Shown here: positions 15,839 to 21,538 of the stretch, piece by piece | Position numbering within the stretch: position 1 is the stretch's first letter | How the letters are laid out: each line of letters begins with the position of its first letter | DNA from: Acidimicrobiales bacterium | GTDB taxonomy: Bacteria > Actinomycetota > Acidimicrobiia > Acidimicrobiales > SZUA-35 | DNA: 26,272 nt | Reading direction: 5' to 3' | Assembly: GCA_024641625.1 (NCBI GenBank) | Contig: JAHECQ010000007.1 | Span: forward strand, 1-26,272 | Program-made: the position numbers and the translations under genes | The notes under the pieces: generated by a model | Seen by the model: the letters and a program-made list of their open reading frames with translations, nothing else | Told to the model about the DNA's origin: nothing | The model's database searches: none

Positions 15839-17973
15839 CGATAGATCCCTTGGGGGGAGATCGAATCGGTCGGCACCGCGGTGGTGGCGGAGCGTTCCAG
15901 CGCCGAGCGTTCGATGGCCAGAGCCTGGAAGGTGTCGTGCGCATTGACCGTTCGACCGCTGAGACGCCGATAGACGCGATCGGGGCCGAGCTCCCAGGCC
16001 AGCCAGTCGTCGGCCAGATTGATGTCGAGAATCTGAGCCAACCGATCGATGAGGCGAGGGTCGGTGATGTGGACCAAGGCCTCGACTCGGCGGTCGAGGT
16101 TTCGGGGCATGAGATCGGCCGAGCCGATGTGGTACGAAGGCCGGCTCGGTCCATCGCCATTGGCAAAGCAATAGATACGACTGTGCTCGAGATAGCGGCC
16201 GAGAATCGACCGGACTCGAATGTTCTCCGACAACCCGGGGACCCCGGGGACCAATCCGCAGATCCCACGAACGATGAGATCGATCGACACGCCGCGACCG
16301 CTGGCTTCGTACAGCAGGTCGATCAACTCGGCATCGACCAGCGAGTTGAGCTTCAGCACGATACGGCCATCCCCAGCCTCCATCTCCTGGCGGATGAGGT
16401 CACGAAGCGTCGAACGCAGGGTCAAGGGCGCTATCAAGAGATTGCCGTACTCCGCACCATGGCCATAGCCGGTGAGGAAATTGAACATCTGGGTCAGATC
16501 GTCACCGATCTCGGGATCGGCGGTGAGCAGGCCGAGATCCTCGTAGGTGCTGGCGGTTTTCGAATTGTAATTGCCAGTGCCGATGTGGCAATAACGCCGG
16601 ATGCCATCGGGTTCGTCGCGCACCACCAGTGTCGTCTTGGTGTGGATCTTCAGACCGATGAGCCCGTAGGCGACATGAACACCGGCCTCCTCGAGTCGGC
16701 GGGCCCATTGAATGTTGGCCTGTTCGTCGAATCGGGCCTTCACTTCCACCAGCACTGCCACCTGTTTGCCCAGTTCGGCCGCCCGGATCAGTGACTGAAC
16801 GATCGGCGAGTCACCCGAGGTCCGGTAGAGCGTCTGCTTGATGGCCAGCACCTGGGGATCGAGTGATGCCTGATGGACGAACTCGCCGACCGAATCGTTG
16901 AACGAGTCATACGGGTGATGCAGCAGCACATCTGCTTCGCGAAGCCGCGCGAACAATTGCCGGCGATCCTCGAGATCACGCAACGGAGCGGGAATCACAC
17001 CGGTGAATGGGGGATCGAGCAAGTCCGGCCGATCGACGCCGACGAGCTGCCAGTACCCGGTGCAATCGAGGAGCCCCCGGTAGTCGTACACGTCCTCGGC
17101 ATCGAGGTCGAGTTCGCGCATCAGCAGTTGCAGGGTCTCGGCCGGCATCGAGTGATCCACCTCGAGCCGGATGGCGCGTCCGAACCGTCGACGGCGCAGC
17201 TCGAGCTCGACCGCCTCGACGAGGTCGTCGGCATCGGCGTCGTTCAGTGTGAAGTCGGCATTTCGGGTGACGCGGAAGGCCCACGCTCCAACGATGCGCA
17301 TCCCGGGAAAGAGCTGCTGCAGATTGGCTGCGATGACCTGCTCGACCGCAACGAACGATCCCGATGGGACCTGGAGAAATCGAGGGATGGTGCTCGGTAC
17401 CTTCAGCCGAGCGAATCGGCGCCGGCCCTTGTGCGGATCGCTGACCTGCACCGCAAGATTCAACGACAGACTCGAAATGTAAGGGAACGGATGGCCTGGG
17501 TCGACGGCCAGAGGGGTGAGGACGGGGAAGATTCGCCGATCGAACTCGTCACAGGCCGCTTCGCGGTCGGACTCCCCGAGGTCGGACCACTGCCGAACGG
17601 CCAGACCCGCGGCTGCCAGCGCCGGCTGCAGCCGATCGATGTGGAAGCGTTCGAGGAGGCGGGCCTGCTGCAGGACGACCCGCCGAACCTCCACCAGCTG
17701 ACCCGTCGGGGTCAGACCATCGACCGAGCGGGAGGCAAGCCCTGCGGCAACCTGATGTTTGAGGCCTGCGACTCGAACCATGAAGAACTCGTCCAGGTTC
17801 GACGCGTAGATGGCGCAGAACTTGAGCCGTTCGAGCAACGGAATGGTCGCATCGTCGGCGAGCGACAGCACCCGGTGGTTGAATTCGAGCCAGGACAGCT
17901 CCCGGTTGATGAAACGGTCGGTGCCGGCGAGCTCAGCGGCAGATTCAGCCGGTATGTCGCTGTGCATGTCCAT
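15835..17973 (-). CDS. ppk1: Polyphosphate kinase 1
   Basis: 712 residues from ATG 17973; a longer frame starts at ATG 18009, and a second ATG follows at 17967. Neither has a clear Shine-Dalgarno. The N-terminal domain begins RFINRELSWLEFNHRVL, typical of PPK1, then ASNLDEFFMVRVAGL. The two phospholipase-D-like catalytic domains carry the histidines: H444 in GLKIHTKTTLVV (the autophosphorylated position) and H615 in SYHIGSADLMPRNLDRRVE. The enzyme makes polyphosphate from ATP reversibly. The gene overlaps the Nudix gene by four bases, and the pst locus follows on the same strand, consistent with phosphate storage control. Three GTTCG-type repeats lie upstream. Confidence 0.95.
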   Translation of the reverse strand: MDMHSDIPAESAAELAGTDRFINRELSWLEFNHRVLSLADDATIPLLERLKFCAIYASNLDEFFMVRVAGLKHQVAAGLASRSVDGLTPTGQLVEVRRVVLQQARLLERFHIDRLQPALAAAGLAVRQWSDLGESDREAACDEFDRRIFPVLTPLAVDPGHPFPYISSLSLNLAVQVSDPHKGRRRFARLKVPSTIPRFLQVPSGSFVAVEQVIAANLQQLFPGMRIVGAWAFRVTRNADFTLNDADADDLVEAVELELRRRRFGRAIRLEVDHSMPAETLQLLMRELDLDAEDVYDYRGLLDCTGYWQLVGVDRPDLLDPPFTGVIPAPLRDLEDRRQLFARLREADVLLHHPYDSFNDSVGEFVHQASLDPQVLAIKQTLYRTSGDSPIVQSLIRAAELGKQVAVLVEVKARFDEQANIQWARRLEEAGVHVAYGLIGLKIHTKTTLVVRDEPDGIRRYCHIGTGNYNSKTASTYEDLGLLTADPEIGDDLTQMFNFLTGYGHGAEYGNLLIAPLTLRSTLRDLIRQEMEAGDGRIVLKLNSLVDAELIDLLYEASGRGVSIDLIVRGICGLVPGVPGLSENIRVRSILGRYLEHSRIYCFANGDGPSRPSYHIGSADLMPRNLDRRVEALVHITDPRLIDRLAQILDINLADDWLAWELGPDRVYRRLSGRTVNAHDTFQALAIERSALERSATTAVPTDSISPQGIYR

Positions 17974-18050
17974 CTCACAAGTCAACCATGCCCCGGGCGC
18001 GTGGAGCATGTCACTGGGGTGATCAACCGATGGCTGCCGGCTCGGTGCTG

Positions 18051-18095
18051 GTCCGATCGAACGTTTGACCGAACGAAGAATTGTCCTGATCGAAC
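18051..18095 (-). repeat. Three related 12-13 bp repeats upstream of ppk1
   Basis: Plus-strand units: GTCCGATCGAAC (18051-18062), abutting GTTTGACCGAAC (18063-18074), and GTCCTGATCGAAC (18083-18095). They occupy the 95-131 bp gap between the small unknown gene and ppk1 and could be binding sites of an unidentified regulator. The rest of this gap shows no gene. Confidence 0.55.
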
Positions 18096-18109
18096 GAAAA
18101 ACGATCAGG
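18085..18109 (-). terminator. Terminator-like hairpin after the small unknown gene
   Basis: CCTGATCG (18085-18092) pairs with CGATCAGG (18102-18109) across a nine-base loop. On the minus strand it overlaps the stop region of the upstream gene and is followed by moderately T-rich sequence. It separates that gene from ppk1. Confidence 0.5.
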
Positions 18110-18389
18110 AAGCCGCAGCACCCTGATGCAGCTCGTCACCCAGATCCCAATCGAGGCGGATGAGTTCGCGCTCGGCATCGCGGTTGACCCGTTCACGGTT
18201 GCGGCGGAACTGCGGATCATGCTTGGGCAGGAGCAGCAGCCGTGCGTCGACCCGAGTTCGGAACGCGTCAATCAGGCGTTCATCACCGAAATGAGTCCTG
18301 ATCTCCCAGTGGGGAGCCACCGGTCCGAGATACACGATCGTGGCGTGGGCGACTGGTGCCTGCTCTGGGGTCGTCTCGGCGTCGGTCAT
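18105..18389 (-). CDS. Small conserved-looking hypothetical protein
   Basis: 94 residues from ATG 18389. TACAGT lies eight bases upstream; a longer frame from ATG 18446 adds a segment that would swallow that element. I do not recognise a named family. Visible features are an N-terminal acidic stretch, ATIVYLGPVAPHWEIRTHFGDE as a likely strand-turn-strand, then basic helical sequence (FRTRVDARLLLLPKHDPQFRRNRERV) and an acidic C-terminus (LDWDLGDEL). No cysteines, signal peptide or membrane segment, so cytoplasmic. It is divergent from whiB across 89 bp, so the two could share regulation. Codon use resembles the neighbours and supports a real gene. Confidence 0.65.
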   Translation of the reverse strand: MTDAETTPEQAPVAHATIVYLGPVAPHWEIRTHFGDERLIDAFRTRVDARLLLLPKHDPQFRRNRERVNRDAERELIRLDWDLGDELHQGAAAS

Positions 18390-18397
18390 GGCGAAAA

Positions 18398-18403
18398 ACT
18401 GTA
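18398..18403 (-). promoter_or_regulatory. Putative -10 of the small hypothetical gene
   Basis: Minus-strand TACAGT (18403-18398) followed by eight bases and ATG 18389. No Shine-Dalgarno. Confidence 0.35.
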
Positions 18404-18448
18404 CCTGGTCCCGGGTCGGGAAAATTCTTTGAGACTTTTGGCTCATGG

Positions 18449-18475
18449 GGGAACCAAATCGAGCGGGTAGACGTC
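18449..18475 (+). promoter_or_regulatory. ECF-type promoter of whiB
   Basis: GGGAACC (18449-18455), 16-bp spacer, CGTC (18472-18475). This is the standard group IV (ECF) sigma layout, GGAAC at -35 and CGTC at -10. The -10 ends three bases before ATG 18479, so the transcript would start at about the ATG. The spacer begins AAATCG and ends GA, much like the element before the ECF gene at 20173-20198. Confidence 0.7.
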
Positions 18476-18478
18476 TCT

Positions 18479-18760
18479 ATGACCATGGATACCACCTGGA
18501 TGGCTGAGGGCCTGTGCAACAACCACCCTCCTGCCGTATTCTTCCCGAGTGACGGAGTCGGCGTCGAGATCGCCAAGAAGATCTGCGCCGAGTGCCCCGT
18601 CAAGAGTCAATGTCTCGAATATGCCCTCGAACTTCGAGTTGACCACGGCGTCTGGGGCGGCGAGTCAGAGCGCCAGCGGCGCCGCATGATCAAGAGTCGC
18701 CGCCACGCTGCCGCTTCCAACACCGCCTCCGCCGAGACGTCGGTCCGCATCAACGCCTGA
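18479..18760 (+). CDS. WhiB-family iron-sulfur transcription regulator (first copy)
   Basis: 93 residues from ATG 18479. The four iron-sulfur cysteines are C13, C36, C39 and C45 (C-x22-C-x2-C-x5-C), followed by the WhiB turn GVWGGESERQRRRM and a basic DNA-contacting tail KSRRH. Wbl proteins bind a [4Fe-4S] cluster and usually act with the primary sigma factor's region 4 to regulate development, redox response or antibiotic tolerance. The ATG is the only sensible start, as upstream codons are Arg/Pro junk. The ECF-type promoter directly before it suggests control by the sigma factor encoded 900 bp away. Which Wbl subclass is unclear. Confidence 0.93.
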   Translation: MTMDTTWMAEGLCNNHPPAVFFPSDGVGVEIAKKICAECPVKSQCLEYALELRVDHGVWGGESERQRRRMIKSRRHAAASNTASAETSVRINA

Positions 18761-18806
18761 GCGTCGCAACGCTCCCGAATCTGCCTCCGATCGCCCTGCA
18801 GAAACC

Positions 18807-18842
18807 GAGCGTCCTGACGATGCAGAGCGTCCTGACGATGCA
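18807..18842. repeat. 18-bp intergenic tandem duplication
   Basis: gagcgtcctgacgatgca occurs twice, at 18807-18824 and 18825-18842, followed by a partial third (gagcg). It lies in the 135-bp gap between the convergent whiB and anti-sigma genes. At the whiB stop, GAGCGT (18759-18764) and ACGCTC (18769-18774) form a short hairpin without a T-run. Confidence 0.8.
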
Positions 18843-18895
18843 GAGCGCCTGGGGATCGGCCTCCTCTGACCACTCGGCGTTCTCGCAAGCCGGAT

Positions 18896-19636
18896 TCAAC
18901 CCAGATCGGCGAATCCCAGCTCCGCAGAGAGCGTTGCCGCAGTGTCTCGTACTCTTGCGTACACCCCACGAGATCTGTGTGACAGGGTCTGGAGTGGTCC
19001 GACGAGTTCGTTGGGCGACAACCCGACGATCGTGACGGCGGCGTCGGCTGACTCGACCAGAACGAGGTCCTGATCTGGGTCGACCCAGGCCGACACTCCG
19101 CCGAGCTCCTTCATCCCCTCCTCGGGCAACCGGTCCCAATCGACCCGGCCCGGCTGTGAGAACACCGAAACAGTGTGGTCTTCGTCGGCGTAGACCGCCT
19201 GGTATGGCTGCTGGTCGGTCAACTGTCCCTCAGGGTGGAGATGACTCGGCAGCGAGAGCGGTGAGTTGTCCATGTCGTCGAGCTGCACTCCGGCATCTGC
19301 ATGGACCGCTGCCGATGCCAGCGCGTGCCGTTGCACCAGATCGCCGACCGAGGGCACGACCTGATCCCGTTCGAGGACGCCGAATTGCATCACGCCCAGC
19401 ACGCCGACGGCCACGCTGCAGACCAACAACACCGTGCCGCGCAGCGCAAACAGGGGACGGCGATCGATCGCCTTCTCGAGAAACCCTGCGGGCGGTTCGA
19501 CCAGGGGGAGTGATGCCAGCAGGGCGGCGATCTCGAGTTCCCAAGGCGCCTCCTCGAAGTCAGCCGCGCCGGACGAATCCGTGTCGATGGTGAGCGGATC
19601 CGGCCCCAGCGGATCAGATCTGCCCGAATCAAACAC
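18896..19636 (-). CDS. Single-pass membrane protein, putative anti-sigma factor for the ECF sigma
   Basis: 246 residues from GTG 19636, overlapping the sigma-gene stop by eight bases, so translation is coupled. The cytoplasmic N-terminus (1-64) contains WELEIAALLASLPLVEPPAGFLEKAI. One membrane helix (about 66-87, GTVLLVCSVAVGVLGVMQF) follows, then an outer domain with DDMDNSPLS and AVYADEDHTVSVFSQPGRVDWDRLPEEGM, resembling the extracytoplasmic domains of membrane anti-sigma regulators. The usual zinc anti-sigma motif HxxxCxxC is absent and the cytoplasmic part lacks the needed His/Cys. Assignment rests on the coupled position behind an ECF gene and the topology, not on a recognised domain. 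Confidence 0.65.
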   Translation of the reverse strand: MFDSGRSDPLGPDPLTIDTDSSGAADFEEAPWELEIAALLASLPLVEPPAGFLEKAIDRRPLFALRGTVLLVCSVAVGVLGVMQFGVLERDQVVPSVGDLVQRHALASAAVHADAGVQLDDMDNSPLSLPSHLHPEGQLTDQQPYQAVYADEDHTVSVFSQPGRVDWDRLPEEGMKELGGVSAWVDPDQDLVLVESADAAVTIVGLSPNELVGPLQTLSHRSRGVYARVRDTAATLSAELGFADLG

Positions 19637-20150
19637 TGAGGGCCTCCTTCAACCGACTGCGACCGCGGTGGATTCGGCTTCGAACGGTGCCCAAGGGAAT
19701 GTTGAGATTGGTGGCGATGTCCTCGTAGGAATAGCCGAGCACGTCCTTCAACACGACGGGGGCACGGTAGTCAACCGGGAGATCGGCCAACAGTCGTTGG
19801 AGATCGTCAGGGAGATCAGCAGCAGCCATCTCGGCCTCGATGCCCGCCGAACCGGGGATGAAGCTCTCTGCATCTTCGGGCAACGACACCGTCGGACGCC
19901 GCTGCTGGCGACGGACTCGATCGAGGAAGGCGTTCGTCGTGATGCGCCCGAGCCAGCCCTCGAGATTGCCCGGCTGATAGTTGATGAGTCCGCGTCTCAC
20001 TCGCAGAAGGACCTCCTGGACGAGGTCCTGGGCATCATGGTGATTGCCCGTCAGCCGATACGCAAGGCTGTAGAGAAACCGACCGTAATTGTCCGCGACC
20101 TCTTCCCACGTTGGGATCGAGTCTCGATCGAAGATCCGTGGCTCAGCCAT
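19629..20150 (-). CDS. ECF (group IV) RNA polymerase sigma factor
   Basis: 173 residues from ATG 20150. Region 2 is LYSLAYRLTGNHHDAQDLVQEVLLRV with the DAQDLVQEV core-binding helix; region 4 is LPVDYRAPVVLKDVLGYSYEDIATNLNIPLGTVRSRIHRGRSRLKE, the helix-turn-helix reading the -35. Length and gene order (sigma, then coupled membrane protein) are typical of SigE/RpoE-like ECF systems responding to envelope or redox stress. The upstream element GGAACC-N16-CGTT (20198-20173) predicts self-activation. It follows tatA by 51 bp. I cannot assign an ECF subgroup without a search. Confidence 0.94.
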   Translation of the reverse strand: MAEPRIFDRDSIPTWEEVADNYGRFLYSLAYRLTGNHHDAQDLVQEVLLRVRRGLINYQPGNLEGWLGRITTNAFLDRVRRQQRRPTVSLPEDAESFIPGSAGIEAEMAAADLPDDLQRLLADLPVDYRAPVVLKDVLGYSYEDIATNLNIPLGTVRSRIHRGRSRLKEALSV

Positions 20151-20172
20151 GGACCCTGCTGTCGGTACTCGA

Positions 20173-20198
20173 AACGTCGCACCAGCCGATTGGGTTCC
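20173..20198 (-). promoter_or_regulatory. ECF-type autoregulatory promoter of the sigma gene
   Basis: Minus strand: GGAACC (20198-20193), 16-bp spacer, CGTT (20176-20173). The start codon is 22 bases after the -10, leaving room for a short leader with AGCAGGG. The spacer begins CAATCG and ends GA, matching the whiB element. Confidence 0.7.
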
Positions 20199-20201
20199 GA
20201 A

Positions 20202-20381
20202 TCAGTTGGAGGAATCTTGTGTCTCTGATGTGCTGTCGGCCCTTCCGTCGGCCAAGCCGTCCTTGAATTCCTTCTGGGCACGCCCAAGATTGCGGGCGAG
20301 CTGTGGAAGCTTCGCGCCCCCGAAGAGCACCAGAACCACAACCGCAATGACGAGAATTTCGTTTCCTCTGAGTCCGGACAT
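20202..20381 (-). CDS. tatA: Twin-arginine translocase subunit TatA
   Basis: 59 residues, ATG 20381 to TGA 20202. One N-terminal membrane helix (about 8-20, EILVIAVVVLVLF), then FGGAKLPQLARNLGRAQKEFKDG, the conserved TatA hinge and amphipathic helix, and a hydrophilic Ser/Asp tail. TatA oligomers form the pore that exports folded proteins recruited by TatC; no tatC or tatB is here, as is common in actinobacteria. The short tail makes TatA more likely than TatB. The start is leaderless: TACAGT ends six bases before ATG. It may be transcribed on into the sigma gene, which also has its own promoter. Confidence 0.92.
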   Translation of the reverse strand: MSGLRGNEILVIAVVVLVLFGGAKLPQLARNLGRAQKEFKDGLADGRADSTSETQDSSN

Positions 20382-20387
20382 GATCCA

Positions 20388-20393
20388 ACTGTA
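20388..20393 (-). promoter_or_regulatory. Putative -10 of tatA
   Basis: Minus-strand TACAGT (20393-20388) followed by TGGATC and ATG 20381. No Shine-Dalgarno. Confidence 0.45.
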
Positions 20394-20442
20394 CCCCCAC
20401 GGCTGTGCAGGAAAGTCGGCAGGGATATTCCGTGAAGGATCC

Positions 20443-20733
20443 TCAGGCGGTTTCGGTCACCACCACGGGTGCAGCCTGGCGGGCCACCGCCCGGGACCGG
20501 CGAATTCGGCGACGCTCCCGCTCGCTCATTCCACCCCAGATACCGAACTTTTCGCCGTTGGCCAGCGCGTACTCGAGGCAGTGCTCGCGCACGACACACC
20601 CCCGGCACACTTCCTTGGCCTCGCGGGTGGATGCGCCACGCTCGGGAAAGAAGAGATCGGGGTCGACGCCGAGACAGTTGGCGAGATCCTGCCAACTCGT
20701 GTCCAACATCACTTGCTTCCGCCCTATACGCAT
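20443..20733 (-). CDS. WhiB-family iron-sulfur transcription regulator (second copy)
   Basis: 96 residues from ATG 20733, selected because GGAGGAGG (20750-20743) lies nine bases upstream; an ATG at 20709 is possible. Cluster cysteines are C20, C43, C46 and C52 (C-x22-C-x2-C-x5-C), then FGIWGGMSERERRRIRRSR, the Wbl turn and basic tail. Compared with the first whiB it has the same spacing but different sequence around the cysteines, so they are not recent duplicates. Unlike most genes here it has a conventional Shine-Dalgarno and a long upstream region, suggesting leader-based or more complex control. It lies on the strand of the tatA-sigma genes and precedes them by 61 bp. Confidence 0.93.
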   Translation of the reverse strand: MRIGRKQVMLDTSWQDLANCLGVDPDLFFPERGASTREAKEVCRGCVVREHCLEYALANGEKFGIWGGMSERERRRIRRSRAVARQAAPVVVTETA

Positions 20734-20965
20734 GCTCTGTTGCCTCCTCCGCCTCTTGCCGGTCACTGGTGCGGGATACTCTGGGGGGACGGGACAGACC
20801 GGCGATGTCGGGGGTGACGGGAACTCCCGCCGACATCAGACGAAATCCGTGGGCTTCGACAAACCGTTGTCGATCGGAGCGCCGCGACTCACGCCTGTAA
20901 TTACAACAGTGGGATTCTGCCTGGAGTTTCCAAGTTTTACAAGCGGAATGTGCCATCCGCGGGAA
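20734..20965 (-). promoter_or_regulatory. Long upstream region of the second whiB
   Basis: 232 bp without a gene. On the minus strand TTGTAA (20943-20938), an 18-bp spacer and CAGAAT (20919-20914) form a possible promoter, giving a leader of about 170 bases. A perfect 10-bp AT-rich palindrome TGTAATTACA lies at 20896-20905, just downstream of that -10, where a repressor could bind. No riboswitch or attenuator structure is evident. Short imperfect repeats (CCGCGG, CCCGGG) near 20958-20972 may end the upstream gene. Confidence 0.35.
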
Positions 20966-21496
20966 TTACCCGGGAGTAGCCAGCCCTTCGATGACGACGA
21001 CCGTCTCGTCGGACTCCGGGACCGAGTCGCCGACTGCGTTGCCGGCCAGGAGGAGCTGGGGAGGCATCAGGAGTTTGCGATCGCGGCCTCCGCCACCGAG
21101 GATGATTCGATCACGTTCCATCACCCGCTGATCGATCCAGATAGGCAGATCGCGCGGAAGACCGACGGCCGTCACGCCGCCGATGAGCATTCCGGTGAGA
21201 TCGCGGGTCTCCTCGGCACCGGCGAAGGAGGCCTTCCGCACGCCGAGCCGCCGTCGTACCACCCCGTTGACATCCAGACGGGAGTCAGCGAGCACGACAC
21301 ACGCGACGTAACGCTTCGGATCGGCCTTGCCGACCACGATGATGGTGTTCGCCGAATCCGCCAGTTCATATCCGTACGCCTCACAGAAGGCCGCCGTGTC
21401 GGCCAGATCCGGATCGCAGGCAATCACCTCGAAGGGCAACCCGCTACGGAGACTCATGGCGTTGGTGGCATCAAGCACCGGATCGGCATCACGCAT
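20966..21496 (-). CDS. YbaK/EbsC (prolyl-tRNA editing domain) protein
   Basis: 176 residues from ATG 21496. The YbaK fold shows in LPFEVIACDPDLADTAAFCEAYGYELADSANTIIVV, then the conserved lysine region KRYVACVVLADSRLDVN and the C-terminal part RDLTGMLIGGVTAVGLPRDLPIWIDQRVME..IILGGGGRDRKLLMPPQLLL, with the GG.TP/G-type loop of these deacylases. Family members hydrolyse mischarged tRNAs such as Cys-tRNA(Pro) or Ala-tRNA. The assignment of a particular tRNA substrate is not possible here. GACAAT lies seven bases before the ATG as a weak leaderless -10. It follows the VWA gene on the same strand by 42 bp containing a short CCCGG/CCGGG hairpin. Confidence 0.88.
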   Translation of the reverse strand: MRDADPVLDATNAMSLRSGLPFEVIACDPDLADTAAFCEAYGYELADSANTIIVVGKADPKRYVACVVLADSRLDVNGVVRRRLGVRKASFAGAEETRDLTGMLIGGVTAVGLPRDLPIWIDQRVMERDRIILGGGGRDRKLLMPPQLLLAGNAVGDSVPESDETVVVIEGLATPG

Positions 21497-21538
21497 GGCA
21501 TCGATTGTCGCTCATCCCGGCCCGCAACCGGGGAACGG

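Noticed and set aside
18051..18074. SOS (LexA) box upstream of ppk1
   Set aside because: TCGAAC occurs, but the inverted GTTCGA at the required four-base spacing does not.
20914..20943. GGAAAC-N18-GTT as a third ECF promoter before the second whiB
   Set aside because: The -35 lacks the C after GGAA seen in the other two, the spacer is 18 rather than 16, and the spacer shows no similarity.
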